Notes under the pieces: model-generated | The model's database searches: none | What the model was told of the DNA's origin: nothing | What the model saw: the letters and a program-made list of their open reading frames with translations, nothing else | Program-made: the position numbers and the translations under genes | Source: Klebsiella quasivariicola | GTDB lineage: Bacteria; Pseudomonadota; Gammaproteobacteria; Enterobacterales; Enterobacteriaceae | Reading direction: 5' to 3' | Assembly (NCBI RefSeq): GCF_002269255.1 | Contig: NZ_CP022823.1 | Coordinates: 558,001 to 622,000 of the forward strand | Length of the DNA stretch: 64,000 bases | In this document: one piece after another, positions 27,726 through 37,113 of the stretch | Layout of the letters: every line of letters starts with the position of its first letter | Position numbering within the stretch: the stretch's first letter is position 1

Positions 27726-28169
27726 ATGGATACGCTTGCTGCCATTGGTCGCTGGCTGAATAAACAGCATGTCGTCACCTGGTGCGTTTCGCGCGACGAC
27801 GAGCTGTGGTGTGCCAATGCTTTTTACGTTTATGACCCCGAGACGGTGGCCTTCTATCTGCTCAGCGATGAACATACGCGCCACGGTCAGATGACCGGTG
27901 AGCGGGCGAAAGTGGCCGGCACGGTCAACGGCCAGCCAAAAACCGTGGCCCTGATCCGCGGCGTGCAGTTCAAAGGCGAGATCCGTCGGCTGAGCGGCGA
28001 CGAAGAGGCACGGATGCGCCAGCGCTACGTCAGACGCTTTCCGGTGGCCCGCATGCTGTCGGCACCGGTATGGGAAATTCGTCCGGACGAAATAAAGTTC
28101 ACCGACAACACGCTGGGCTTTGGGAAAAAATTACACTGGCGGCGTGATGCCAGCGCCGAGCAGGCGTAA
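27726..28169 (+). CDS. yhbP: YhbP, UPF0306 flavin split-barrel-like protein
   Basis: 147 aa matching E. coli YhbP throughout (LNKQHVVTWCVS, TVNGQPKTVALIRGVQFKGEI, FPVARMLSAPVWEIRPDEIKFTDN). The family resembles FMN-binding split barrels, but binding and reaction are unproven. TGGAGAAG precedes ATG 27726. The last 39 bp overlap the convergent yhbO. Confidence 0.92.
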   Translation: MDTLAAIGRWLNKQHVVTWCVSRDDELWCANAFYVYDPETVAFYLLSDEHTRHGQMTGERAKVAGTVNGQPKTVALIRGVQFKGEIRRLSGDEEARMRQRYVRRFPVARMLSAPVWEIRPDEIKFTDNTLGFGKKLHWRRDASAEQA

Positions 28170-28667
28170 CGCTTCACGATTAAAGGCCGGCAGATCGTCC
28201 GGCGTTCTGCTGGTGACCAGCTGTTCGTTATCGACCACCACCTCCTGGTCGTAAAACTCGCCCCCGGCGTTTTTCACATCCACCACAATCGGTTTCACCG
28301 CGGTGAGCTTACGCCCGCGGATCACATCGGCGCTGATCAGCAGCTGCGGGCCGTGGCAGATGGCAAACACCGGCTTACCGCCGTTGACAAAATCGCGGGT
28401 AAAGGTGACGAAGCGTTCATCCCCGCGCAGCTGGTCAGGGGAATAGCCCCCGGGCAGCAACAAGGCATCAAACTCACCCGGTGTGACGTCATCGATGGCC
28501 CGATCGATAGCCACCTCTGCTTCTCCCTGTTTACCTTTCACCGTCTTGCCAGCCTGCTTTTCGATCGTCACAACCTGATGCCCGGCGAGCTTGAAGGCGT
28601 CGGCGGGAGAGGTAAATTCAGAATCTTCAAAGTCATCGGTAATGAGCACGGCTATCTTTTTACTCAT
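28131..28667 (-). CDS. yhbO: DJ-1/PfpI-family protein YhbO (stress glyoxalase/deglycase)
   Basis: 178 aa from the ATG giving MSKKIAVLITDDFEDSEF. The nucleophile elbow AICHGP places the catalytic cysteine at Cys104, with Glu15 nearby, as in DJ-1/PfpI proteins. E. coli YhbO protects against oxidative and carbonyl stress; glyoxalase and contested protein deglycase activities are reported. Six extra C-terminal residues (GITPPV) follow the usual LLGA end. AGGAAG precedes the start. Confidence 0.94.
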   Translation of the reverse strand: MSKKIAVLITDDFEDSEFTSPADAFKLAGHQVVTIEKQAGKTVKGKQGEAEVAIDRAIDDVTPGEFDALLLPGGYSPDQLRGDERFVTFTRDFVNGGKPVFAICHGPQLLISADVIRGRKLTAVKPIVVDVKNAGGEFYDQEVVVDNEQLVTSRTPDDLPAFNREALRLLGAGITPPV

Positions 28668-28795
28668 GCTTCCTCCGCTATCTGGATGGTCAATGAGGTA
28701 ATTCCATGATGATGGTGGATACTTACCTTGTAAGGTATTAAGCCTGGAACATGAGCCCGAAAGTGCAAGGCGGAGAATTCTGTAAAGGAGAATCA

Positions 28796-29443
28796 ATGAG
28801 TCAGGTATTATTGACCGGCGCGACCGGGTTAGTTGGTGGTCACTTACTTCGGCTGCTGCAGAATGAGCCGAGCATCAGCACCATTGCTGCGCCGACGCGG
28901 CGCCCGCTGGCGCCAGCGGAAGGTGTCTTTAATCCTCACGATCCCCAGCTGACCGATGCCCTGGCGCAGGTGGTCGACCCGGTGGATATCGTCTTCTGCT
29001 GTCTGGGAACAACGCGCCGGGAGGCCGGGAGCAAAGAGGCTTTTGTCCATGCCGATTACACGCTGGTGGTTGATACCGCGCTGACCGGCAAACGGCTGGG
29101 TGCGCAACATATGCTGGTGGTCAGTGCGATGGGCGCCAATGCCCACTCGCCGTTTTTCTACAATCGGGTGAAGGGTGAAATGGAGGCGGCGCTGATCGAT
29201 CAGGGCTGGCCGCGGCTGACCATTGCCAGGCCGTCGATGCTGTCGGGTGAGCGGGAAAAAAAACGGACCAATGAGACCTTACTCGCACCGCTTTTTCGGC
29301 TCCTGCCGGGGAACTGGAAAGCCATCGCGGCCCGCGATGTGGCAATTGCCCTGCTGGCGGAGGCATTGTCGCCCACCCACGAAGGGGTGCAAATTCTCAC
29401 CTCATCCCAGTTGCGGGCGCGCGCCGCGCGACAGACGGAATAG
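28796..29443 (+). CDS. yraR: NAD(P)-binding Rossmann protein YraR
   Basis: 215 aa. GATGLVGGHLL at residues 7–17 is the nucleotide-binding turn of atypical short-chain dehydrogenases, and YNRVKGEME near 120 is the catalytic YxxxK region. The substrate is unknown. AAAGGAG before ATG 28796 decides this start over one 45 bp upstream. Divergent from yhbO, as in E. coli. Confidence 0.92.
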   Translation: MSQVLLTGATGLVGGHLLRLLQNEPSISTIAAPTRRPLAPAEGVFNPHDPQLTDALAQVVDPVDIVFCCLGTTRREAGSKEAFVHADYTLVVDTALTGKRLGAQHMLVVSAMGANAHSPFFYNRVKGEMEAALIDQGWPRLTIARPSMLSGEREKKRTNETLLAPLFRLLPGNWKAIAARDVAIALLAEALSPTHEGVQILTSSQLRARAARQTE

Positions 29444-29518
29444 CGGTTTGCAAACGCAGGCTTCCGGCGTAGTATTCACGGCTTCAATTCATATCCACAT
29501 TTCTTGCTGGGGAATGCT

Positions 29519-30556
29519 ATGACTGGTCAGTCTTCATCTCAGGCGGCGTCACCGTTTCAATGGTGGAAACCCGCGCTTTTCTTTCTTGTCGTCATTGTTG
29601 GTCTGTGGATCGTCAAATGGCAACCCTACTACGGGAAGGCCTTTACCGCTGCGGAAACCCACAGTATCGGTAAATCCATTCTCGCCCAGGCCGACGCTAA
29701 CCCGCTGAAGGCGGCGTGGGACTACGCGATAGTTTATTTCCTTGCCGTCTGGAAAGCGGCGGTGCTCGGCGTGCTGCTCGGGTCGTTGATCCAGGTGATA
29801 CCCCGCGACTGGCTGCTGCGTACGCTTGGGCAATCGCGGTTTCAGGGGACGCTGCTGGGGACGATTTTCTCGCTGCCGGGCATGATGTGTACCTGTTGCG
29901 CTGCCCCGGTTGCGGCCGGGATGCGCAAACAGCAGGTGTCGATGGGCGGAGCGCTGGCGTTCTGGATGGGCAACCCGCTGCTCAACCCGGCGACACTGGT
30001 GTTTATGGGTTTTGTTCTGGGCTGGCAGTTTGCGCTGATTCGTCTGGTGGCGGGCCTGGCGACGGTATTGATTGTGGCGACCCTGGTGCAGAAATGGGTA
30101 ACAGAGGCGGCGACGCAGCCGGCTGTGGTGCCTGATGCACAGCCGGACGCGGCCCAGGGCGGCTTCTTGAGTCGCTGGCTGCGGGCGCTGTGGACGCTGT
30201 TCTGGAACACGATCCCGGTTTATATCCTCGCGGTACTGGCGCTGGGAGCGGCGCGCGTCTGGTTGTTCCCGCACGCCGATGGCGTGGTGGATAATACGTT
30301 GTTCTGGGTCATTGCGATGGCGATAGCCGGCTGCCTGTTTGTGATCCCCACCGCGGCGGAAATTCCAATTGTGCAAACGATGATGCTGGCGGGAATGGGA
30401 ATGGCGCCGGCGCTGGCGCTGCTCATCACTCTGCCGGCCGTGAGCGTGCCGTCGCTGATTATGCTGCGTAAAGCCTTCCCGGCCAAAGCGCTGTGGCTGA
30501 CGGGCGGACTGGTGGCGCTGTGTGGAGCGATCGTTGGCGCGCTGGCGCTGATATAG
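29519..30556 (+). CDS. yraQ: Permease YraQ (UPF0718/DUF318)
   Basis: 345-aa inner-membrane protein with about eight hydrophobic segments. The signature PGMMCTCCAAPVAAGMR near residue 120 and the matching FVIPTAAEIPIVQTMMLAGMG repeat near 275 define this putative permease family. The cysteine cluster suggests metal or thiol handling, but no substrate is known. ATG 29519 gives the E. coli N-terminus MTGQSSSQAA. Confidence 0.93.
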   Translation: MTGQSSSQAASPFQWWKPALFFLVVIVGLWIVKWQPYYGKAFTAAETHSIGKSILAQADANPLKAAWDYAIVYFLAVWKAAVLGVLLGSLIQVIPRDWLLRTLGQSRFQGTLLGTIFSLPGMMCTCCAAPVAAGMRKQQVSMGGALAFWMGNPLLNPATLVFMGFVLGWQFALIRLVAGLATVLIVATLVQKWVTEAATQPAVVPDAQPDAAQGGFLSRWLRALWTLFWNTIPVYILAVLALGAARVWLFPHADGVVDNTLFWVIAMAIAGCLFVIPTAAEIPIVQTMMLAGMGMAPALALLITLPAVSVPSLIMLRKAFPAKALWLTGGLVALCGAIVGALALI

Positions 30557-30577
30557 TTCGGCGTAAACGTATGGATA

Positions 30578-30659
30578 GCCGGATTGGATGGCGGCGACGC
30601 CTTACCCGGCTTCCAACGGACAGGGAATGCTAGCCCGGCTACGCGCAGCGCCAGCCGGG
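30578..30659. repeat. Paired REP-like elements (BIME) between yraQ and dolP
   Basis: Two palindromic units: 30578–30610 (GCCGGA...ACCCGGC, inner GGCG-GCGACGCC) and 30633–30659 (GCCCGGCT...AGCCGGG, inner GCGC-AGCGCC). They sit between two convergent genes, the usual location of enteric BIMEs. Confidence 0.65.
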
Positions 30660-30670
30660 AGACTGCAGGT

Positions 30671-31246
30671 TTATTTGATGTAGGTAAAGGCGGTGGTCAC
30701 CCGGGACACGCCGCTCACCCGGCTGGCAATATCGGCGGCCGCCCGGCCTTCACGATCGGTTACCAGTCCCATCAGGAAGACTTCGCTGTTTTCCGTGGTG
30801 ACCTTCACATTCGACGATTTGACCTGATCGGTGCTCAGGAGCTGCGAACGCACCTTGGTGGTGATCCAGGTATCAGACGAGGCGGTCCCTAAACCAATCG
30901 GCTGGCCCTGACGCACTTCATTAAACACTTCCGTGGTCCCTTCCACACCCATAGCGATTTGCTTGGCGCGGGCAGAGAGATCCGGCGTCGGCGACTGACC
31001 GGTTAGCAGGACTTTGCCCTGATAAGCGGTAACGTTGATGCGGGCCTGTTTTTTAATCTGTTCATCTTTCGACAAGGCGCTATTGACGCGCAGTTCCAGG
31101 GTGCTGTCATCGACCTGGGTTCCCACCGTACGCGGGTCCGTTGCGGCTTTGGTGCCGACTGCTGCCGTTCCGACTACCGCGGCGGCAACGCAGCCCTGCA
31201 GCAGTAGTGCAGAAAGCAGGATGGCGAGGGGCGAGAGAGCCTTCAT
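30671..31246 (-). CDS. dolP: Outer-membrane lipoprotein DolP (YraP), dual BON domains
   Basis: 191 aa. Signal peptide with lipobox LLQGC (lipidated Cys19), then two BON domains (about 46–113 and 120–191). In E. coli it binds anionic phospholipid at the cell septum and supports BAM and envelope integrity under sigma-E control. It lies 9 bp downstream of diaA in the same direction, as in E. coli. Confidence 0.96.
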   Translation of the reverse strand: MKALSPLAILLSALLLQGCVAAAVVGTAAVGTKAATDPRTVGTQVDDSTLELRVNSALSKDEQIKKQARINVTAYQGKVLLTGQSPTPDLSARAKQIAMGVEGTTEVFNEVRQGQPIGLGTASSDTWITTKVRSQLLSTDQVKSSNVKVTTENSEVFLMGLVTDREGRAAADIASRVSGVSRVTTAFTYIK

Positions 31247-31255
31247 GTGTTCTCC

Positions 31256-31846
31256 TTAATCGTCCTGGTGTGGAAAAAGGGTGTTATCTATCAAATCGCA
31301 CAGACAGTTGACGGTCAGCATATGCATCTCCTGAATACGCGCGCTGCGATGCGAGGGGATGCGGATTTCGACATCCTGCTGACCTAAGAGGCCAGCCAGC
31401 TCACCGCCGTCATAGCCGGTTAACGCGACGATGGTCATGTCGCGGGTCACAGCGGCTTCCACCGCTTTGACAATATCCCGGCTGTTACCGCGTGTGGAGA
31501 TCGCCAACAGCACATCGCCGGCGTGTCCCAGGGCGCGCACCTGCTTGGCGTAGATCTCGTCATGCAGGCGATCGTTAGCGATGGCAGTTAAGACCACATT
31601 ATCGGTATTTAGTGCAATGGCAGGTAAACCAGGGCGTTCCGTTTCAAAACGATTAATCATGCTGGCAGCAAAATGCTGTGCGTTGGCGGCGGAGGTGCCA
31701 TTACCACAACAGAGGATTTTGTTGCCGTTGAGCAGGGACTGTACAAGCGTCATCGCCGCCCGGGAGATGGCGTCCGGGAGGGCTTCCGCTGCGGCAATTT
31801 GGGTTTGAATGCTTTCGGTAAAGCAGGCTTTGATTCTGTCGAGCAC
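31256..31846 (-). CDS. diaA: DnaA initiator-associating protein DiaA
   Basis: 196-aa SIS-domain homotetramer that promotes DnaA assembly at oriC. The phosphosugar-isomerase-like loop CGNGTSAANAQHFAASM lies near residue 46. The start was set at GTG 31846 (MLDRIKACF) because it gives E. coli length and has AAGGG six bases upstream; a longer frame from 31882 overlaps the yraN end by 11 bp and adds residues not seen in E. coli. Confidence 0.95.
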   Translation of the reverse strand: MLDRIKACFTESIQTQIAAAEALPDAISRAAMTLVQSLLNGNKILCCGNGTSAANAQHFAASMINRFETERPGLPAIALNTDNVVLTAIANDRLHDEIYAKQVRALGHAGDVLLAISTRGNSRDIVKAVEAAVTRDMTIVALTGYDGGELAGLLGQQDVEIRIPSHRSARIQEMHMLTVNCLCDLIDNTLFPHQDD

Positions 31847-31871
31847 GGGATCCCTTACTTCTGGTATTACG

Positions 31872-32258
31872 CTATTCGCCAAAGGCGTTTTTTAGCCATT
31901 GGATGTCGTTTCCGGTGAAGGCTACCACATCGAAACGGCAATCCACAGTCTCAAAGCTCCCATTCTGTCGGCAGAGCCACAAACGGGCGGCTTTAAGCAG
32001 TCGTTGTTGTTTTTGCGGGGTGACGCTGGCCGCCGCGTCACCGTACCGGGCGCTACGGCGGTAGCGCACCTCGACAAAAACGGTGACGGCGCCGTCGCGC
32101 ATGATGAGATCAATTTCGCCGCCACGCTCGCGGGCATTAGCGGCGATAAAACGCAGGCCCTGGCCTTCCAGCCAGCGGCGAGCCTGGTTTTCCCAGGCAT
32201 CGCCAGTCTGTTTGCTTAGCTGGCCGGAACGATTTTTCCCTGCTGGTACTTGAGCCAT
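31872..32258 (-). CDS. yraN: YraN, UPF0102 endonuclease-like protein
   Basis: 128 aa. The conserved [10 protein letters not shown] and VFVEVRYRR segments reproduce the D-x(n)-ExK-like core of a restriction-endonuclease fold family related to Holliday-junction resolvases; here the core reads EVR rather than ExK. No activity is established. Its start lies inside the end of lpoA (43-bp overlap), so lpoA-yraN-diaA-dolP form one transcription unit. Confidence 0.93.
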
Positions 32259-34324
32259 GACAGTTTCCTGTTAATCACGCAGTCCTGGGTGGCCGTCAGA
32301 TCGCCGGTATTGCCGTTCAGCTCGAAGCCCGGCGTTTGGCGCATTTGCGTGAAGTGGTTCGCCAGTGACCAGGCGTCAGCTCCCATGGCATACAGGCGCG
32401 CCAGCGAGTAGTCATTACGTACAGCGGACAGCGCCTGCTGCATCAGCGCCGGGTTGCTGCCGGCCAGCATCGGGATCTCACTATACTGCAGCCCTTCCAT
32501 CTCCAGACGGAAATCCGGCCCTGCGGTGCCCTGGGCGCTGCGCGAGCTGGCGTACAGGGTGACATTGTTTTGACTGCCGTTGCGCATGGCGATCATGGGT
32601 TTGATATAGGCAATCTGTTCCGGGGTGGCGAGGATATAGGCGGCGTCCACGCTGCCGCCGCTGCTCACCGGCATCTCATCCGCACTGCCGAGGGAACTGT
32701 TCTGGGCCGAAGGCAGGGTGGAGACCGGGGTGCCGGTCAGCGCAATGCCCCCTCCGCCGTTGACGCCGGCGCGCAGCTCGGCCGTGGATCCAAAACGCTG
32801 CTGCAGGACGCTGGCGCCGCCCAGCTTCAGCCACTCGTCGGCGAAGGCGCTAACCACACGATCGCCCAGCGCGCCGCGCGGAACCAGTAGCAGCGGCGTC
32901 TGTTTGCCCTGTTGGTGGATATGTCGGGCAGCGTCACGCGCTTCGTCTTCCGGAGAAAGCGCGAAATAGCAGAGGTTAGCGCGGCTCTCGACTTTCTCCG
33001 GCTGGTTGAGGGCCAGCACGTTGAGCGGCGTGTTGCTCTTGATAACCTCTTCGACGTTCTCTTTCAGCAATGGCCCGACGACCAGGGTGGCGCCGTCCTG
33101 CTGTGCCTGGGCGAGTAGCTGGCTTATCGGCTGGCTGGTGGTATCGTAAATTTTCAGTTCCGCAGAGGGGTTGGCGGCGGTGGCCACCACGGGCTGAGGC
33201 TGTGCGGTCGGGGCGGTGACCGGCTGGGTAACCGGGGAAGCGGTGGTCTGCGGCGTGGCGGATGCTGCCGGCGCCTGGGCTGCCGGTTCCGCGGCAGGCG
33301 CCGCCTGGTCTTGTGTCGGGGCCTGCACCGGTTCAGCGCGGCTTCCGGTGGCGGTAAGATCGCTGATTTCTGCCTGCGACGGACTCACCACATCATCATT
33401 ACCGGAGACATTCGCCGCCTGGGCGACCTGGGCGGGAACCGCGCTGCCCGTCACCGACGGCGCGCCATTTTTGGCGGCTTCGAAGCCCTGCTGGATAGTA
33501 CGGCCGAAAATCGACGCCTGGCCGTTCAGCGGCAGGAAAAGCGCAATCTTGTTGGTGGACGCGGGCTTATAGTTTTGCATGTTCACCAGCGCCGTCGGCA
33601 GCATTTTTGCGCCCGGGTTTTGCGGATAGCGCGTCTGCCAGTCTTTAACGCCCGCTTTCAGCAGGGTCGGATCGTTGCGGTTGTCAAACCACATCCGCTG
33701 CAGATCCAGCCAGCCCTGAAGGGTATTTTCATCGGCATTGATCACCAAAGCATTGGCCTGATCCTGGGTCATTGTCGTCAGCGCTTGCCAGGTCGCGTCG
33801 ATATTTTTCTGGCGCTGTTTGGCATCGCTCAGCAGCGGCTGCTGGGCGATTAATGCGCGCAGCAGGCTAACCGACGGTTTGCCCTGGCTGGCATCGATTT
33901 GCGCCTGCCAGTAGCGCGCCTGCTGTGGCGGCTCCATGCTTGCCGGGTCGAGTTTAGACAGCAGAGTCCGGGCGCCCTGAAAATCGTTTTGCGCCAGCTT
34001 CACTTCCACCGCCAGCAGCGCCTGTTCACGGGCCTGGGTGCTGTTCAGGTTCGACGGCAGCTGGTTAAACAGGTCGATGGCCTGCTGTTTCTTGCCTTCC
34101 TGCAGCAGTGCACGAATGGCGAGTAATTGCCAGTTGGTCTTGCTATCATTCGTGCTTTGCTGCATCTGCTGCAAGTAGAAACTGGAGTTGGCCTGCGATG
34201 TACCCTGCATAAACGCCGTGCTTTGATCCTGCGTGTGGGTGCCGCAGCCAGCAAAAAGAAGCGTCGCCAGCAATACGGGCAGACAGCGCGCGGGCTTAGA
34301 ACGAAGAAATGTTGACGGTACCAT
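32216..34324 (-). CDS. lpoA: Outer-membrane lipoprotein LpoA, activator of PBP1A
   Basis: Reaches through the periplasm to stimulate penicillin-binding protein 1A. ATG 34324 gives 702 aa ([10 protein letters not shown]), against 678 in E. coli. Signal peptide with lipobox FAGC (Cys27), an N-terminal TPR-like helical domain (to about 255), then a periplasmic-binding-protein-like domain split by a long Ala/Pro/Gln/Thr-rich linker (about 300–405). The linker accounts for the extra length. Divergent from rsmI across 63 bp. Confidence 0.97.
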
Positions 34325-34387
34325 AAGTGTCCAGTGATATTTTTTTGGCTCAATGCTCAATATTAAATCGGCAATACGGACGAGACA

Positions 34388-35251
34388 ATGAAACAACACG
34401 AATCAGCGGATAATTCTCAGGGGCAGCTCTATATTGTGCCCACTCCGATAGGAAATCTGTCTGATATCACGCAGCGTGCGCTGGAAGTGCTGCAAGCCGT
34501 TGATTTAATTGCAGCGGAAGATACCCGTCATACCGGTTTGCTGCTGCAACATTTTGCGATTAACGCCCGCTTATTTGCGCTTCACGACCATAACGAGCAG
34601 CAAAAGGCTGAAACACTTCTCGCTAAACTGAAAGAAGGGCAAAACATCGCGCTGGTCTCCGATGCGGGCACACCGCTGATTAACGACCCAGGCTATCATC
34701 TGGTGCGCACCTGCCGCGAAGCGAATATTCGCGTGGTACCGCTGCCGGGCCCTTGCGCGGCCATCGCCGCCCTGAGCGCCGCTGGCCTGCCTTCCGACCG
34801 TTTCTGTTATGAAGGCTTCCTGCCGGCGAAATCAAAAGGCCGCCGCGATACCCTGAAAGCGCTGGAAGAAGAGCCGCGCACCCTTATCTTCTATGAATCG
34901 ACCCATCGCCTGGTGGAGAGTCTGGAAGATATCTGCGCGGTACTGGGAGAATCCCGCTACGTGGTGCTGGCACGCGAGCTGACCAAAACCTGGGAGTCTA
35001 TCCATGGCGCGCCGATCGGCGAGCTGGTGGCGTGGGTGAAGGAAGACGAAAACCGTCGCAAAGGCGAGATGGTGCTGATCGTCGAAGGCTTTAAGGCCCA
35101 GGAAGAGGCGCTGCCGGCAGCCGCGCTGCGGACCCTGGCGCTGCTGCAGGCGGAGCTGCCGCTGAAGAAAGCCGCCGCGCTGGCCGCGGAAATCCACGGC
35201 GTGAAGAAAAATGCGTTGTATAAGTATGCCCTGGAGCAGCAGGGGGAGTAA
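34388..35251 (+). CDS. rsmI: 16S rRNA 2'-O-ribose C1402 methyltransferase RsmI
   Basis: Methylates the ribose of C1402 in the decoding centre together with RsmH. The 287-aa protein has a tetrapyrrole-methylase fold: PTPIGNLSDIT near residue 19, AEDTRHTG near 46, SDAGTPLINDPG near 94 and PGPCA near 121. The next gene, a Fic protein, starts only 3 bp after the stop. Confidence 0.97.
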   Translation: MKQHESADNSQGQLYIVPTPIGNLSDITQRALEVLQAVDLIAAEDTRHTGLLLQHFAINARLFALHDHNEQQKAETLLAKLKEGQNIALVSDAGTPLINDPGYHLVRTCREANIRVVPLPGPCAAIAALSAAGLPSDRFCYEGFLPAKSKGRRDTLKALEEEPRTLIFYESTHRLVESLEDICAVLGESRYVVLARELTKTWESIHGAPIGELVAWVKEDENRRKGEMVLIVEGFKAQEEALPAAALRTLALLQAELPLKKAAALAAEIHGVKKNALYKYALEQQGE

Positions 35252-35254
35252 GCG

Positions 35255-36268
35255 ATGAGCCGTTACCAACCGCCGTTTAGCATCACACCCACGGTTCTCA
35301 ACCTTGTCGTTGAGATTGGGGAATTGCTTGGGCATTGGTCGGCGAAACGTGGACAAACATCGCCGTTGCTGCGTAAAGAAAACCGCATTCGTACTATTCA
35401 GGCGTCACTCGCAATTGAACATAATAGCCTGAGCATGGAACAGGTAACGGCGCTGCTGGAAGGCAAGCGGGTTCTGGCGCCGGCTAAGGATATTCAGGAA
35501 GTGAGAAATGCCATTCGTGCTTATGAATTAATGCCCGGATGGCATGCGGCAAATATAAGCGACCTTCTGGCGGCACACAAAACGCTGATGGTAGGGTTGG
35601 TGGATAGTCCTGGCGTTTTACGTGGCGGTAACGTGGGTATTTACCGTGGTACGCAGGTGGTACATATGGCTCCGCCTGCTGCACTGGTCCCAAGATTGAT
35701 CGCTGATTTACTCAACTGGCTGGAACACACCGAGCTTCATCCTTTGATTGCCAGTTCAGTTTTCCACTATGAGTTTGAGTTCATTCACCCTTTCGCTGAT
35801 GGCAATGGTCGAATGGGGCGTTTATGGCAGACATTGATTCTAAGCCAGTGGCGTCAGGAATTGGCCTGGCTGCCGGTTGAAACGCTGATCCACCATCAGC
35901 AAGAACGCTATTACGACATTTTAGGTGTTTGTGACAAAACCAGTGATTGCACGCTATTCGTGACCTGGATGTTGCAAAATATCCTGGCGGCGCTGAAAGA
36001 AGGTCTGGAGACTTCATTCGTTGTGTCGGAAGAAATGTCGGAAGAAATGTCGGAAGAAATGTCGGAAGAAATCGACGCGAAATTAACTGAGCTGGAAACC
36101 ACAATTCTACATTTGCTAACCGCAGCTCCGGATTTGACGGCGAGAGCACTGGCTGAAAACATCGGGATATCAGCACGTACGGTTGAGCGCTATCTGCAAG
36201 GGCTACAAGCGAAAGGGAGATTGATTCGCATAGGCGCTAAAAAAGGTGGAAGCTGGCTGGTTAAGTAG
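35255..36268 (+). CDS. Fic-domain protein (predicted AMPylase) with C-terminal winged helix
   Basis: 337 aa. The catalytic motif HPFADGNGRMGR (178–189) has all Fic residues, with His178 as the general base. Upstream, S51-L-A-I-E55-H-N fits the N-terminal inhibitory helix of class II Fic proteins, so activity should be self-restrained. Four SEEM-type repeats (258–273) join the Fic core to a C-terminal HTH (about 285–337) that ends GSWLVK. Targets are unknown. It starts 3 bp after rsmI, yet is absent from this position in E. coli K-12, so it is an accessory gene using the rsmI transcript. Confidence 0.88.
   Translation: MSRYQPPFSITPTVLNLVVEIGELLGHWSAKRGQTSPLLRKENRIRTIQASLAIEHNSLSMEQVTALLEGKRVLAPAKDIQEVRNAIRAYELMPGWHAANISDLLAAHKTLMVGLVDSPGVLRGGNVGIYRGTQVVHMAPPAALVPRLIADLLNWLEHTELHPLIASSVFHYEFEFIHPFADGNGRMGRLWQTLILSQWRQELAWLPVETLIHHQQERYYDILGVCDKTSDCTLFVTWMLQNILAALKEGLETSFVVSEEMSEEMSEEMSEEIDAKLTELETTILHLLTAAPDLTARALAENIGISARTVERYLQGLQAKGRLIRIGAKKGGSWLVK
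36026..36073 (+). repeat. Four 12-bp coding tandem repeats in the Fic gene
   Basis: TCGGAAGAAATG three times and TCGGAAGAAATC once, with no other mismatches. Each unit encodes Ser-Glu-Glu-Met (last one Ile). Copy-number change would lengthen the acidic linker without breaking the frame. Confidence 0.95.
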
Positions 36269-36302
36269 AACCAGCCGCTATGATGTTCCACTCAGCGTGC
36301 AA

Positions 36303-37076
36303 TCACACTATCTTCAGTTCCACCTTTTTGCTGCTTAACGCTGCACGGTCATTTTCGCTAATGCCGTCGTCGGTGATCACGCAGTCTATTTTTTCCATCG
36401 GCAGTACCTGGTTAAAGCCCCGGCGATTGAATTTGCTGGCGTCGAGCACGGCGATCACCTGATGCGCGGCGGCGGCCATCACGCTGCTGATGGAGTAACC
36501 TTCGTTAAAGGTGGTGATACCGTTGGTGGCGTCGATACCGTCGGCGCCGACAAACATCAAATCGGCGCAAATTCCCTGCAGCGAACGTTCGGCAATTGTG
36601 CCGTGCATCGAATGCGTTTTGTGCCGCACGGTACCGCCGCATACCACCAGGGTGATGTCTTTATTTTCCGCCAGGGTAAACGCGGCGGGCAGGCTGTTGG
36701 TGATCACGGTGATATTGGTCATCCGCACCAGCGCCTCGGCAATCAGCAGGGTTGTGCTGCCGCTATCGAGGATCACCGTCATACCTTCACGGATCATTGC
36801 CGCGGCGGCCTGGGCGATGCGCTTTTTGGGATCGCTGGCAAGCTGATAACGATCTTCCAGTACCACTTCCTGATTTTCGGCGTCGGTCAGGTCGCTGCCC
36901 GCACGGGCGGCGCCGCCGTGAAAACGGGTTAACAGCCCTTTCTCTTCCAGTAAGCGGAGATCGGCGCGAATCGTTACCTCAGAGATGCCAAAGAGATTCG
37001 AAAGGTCTAGAACCAATACGCTGCCCTGCGTATTCACCATATCGACGATTTTGTTCCTTCGTTCAAATGAGTTCAT
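36303..37076 (-). CDS. gatR: Galactitol operon repressor GatR (DeoR family)
   Basis: 257 aa with an N-terminal DeoR HTH (about residues 5–57, LFGISEVTIRADLRLLEEKGLLTR) and a C-terminal sugar-phosphate sensing domain (VILDSGSTTLLIAE near 100, FVGADGID near 180). It closely matches E. coli GatR, which is disrupted in K-12 but intact in other strains. It is the last gene of gatZABCD-R on the minus strand. Its own promoter region holds CGAA motifs at helical spacing, likely GatR operators. Confidence 0.92.
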   Translation of the reverse strand: MNSFERRNKIVDMVNTQGSVLVLDLSNLFGISEVTIRADLRLLEEKGLLTRFHGGAARAGSDLTDAENQEVVLEDRYQLASDPKKRIAQAAAAMIREGMTVILDSGSTTLLIAEALVRMTNITVITNSLPAAFTLAENKDITLVVCGGTVRHKTHSMHGTIAERSLQGICADLMFVGADGIDATNGITTFNEGYSISSVMAAAAHQVIAVLDASKFNRRGFNQVLPMEKIDCVITDDGISENDRAALSSKKVELKIV

Positions 37077-37113
37077 CTTGATTTGCCTGATAATTAACTC
37101 ATCTCAGTGTAAT

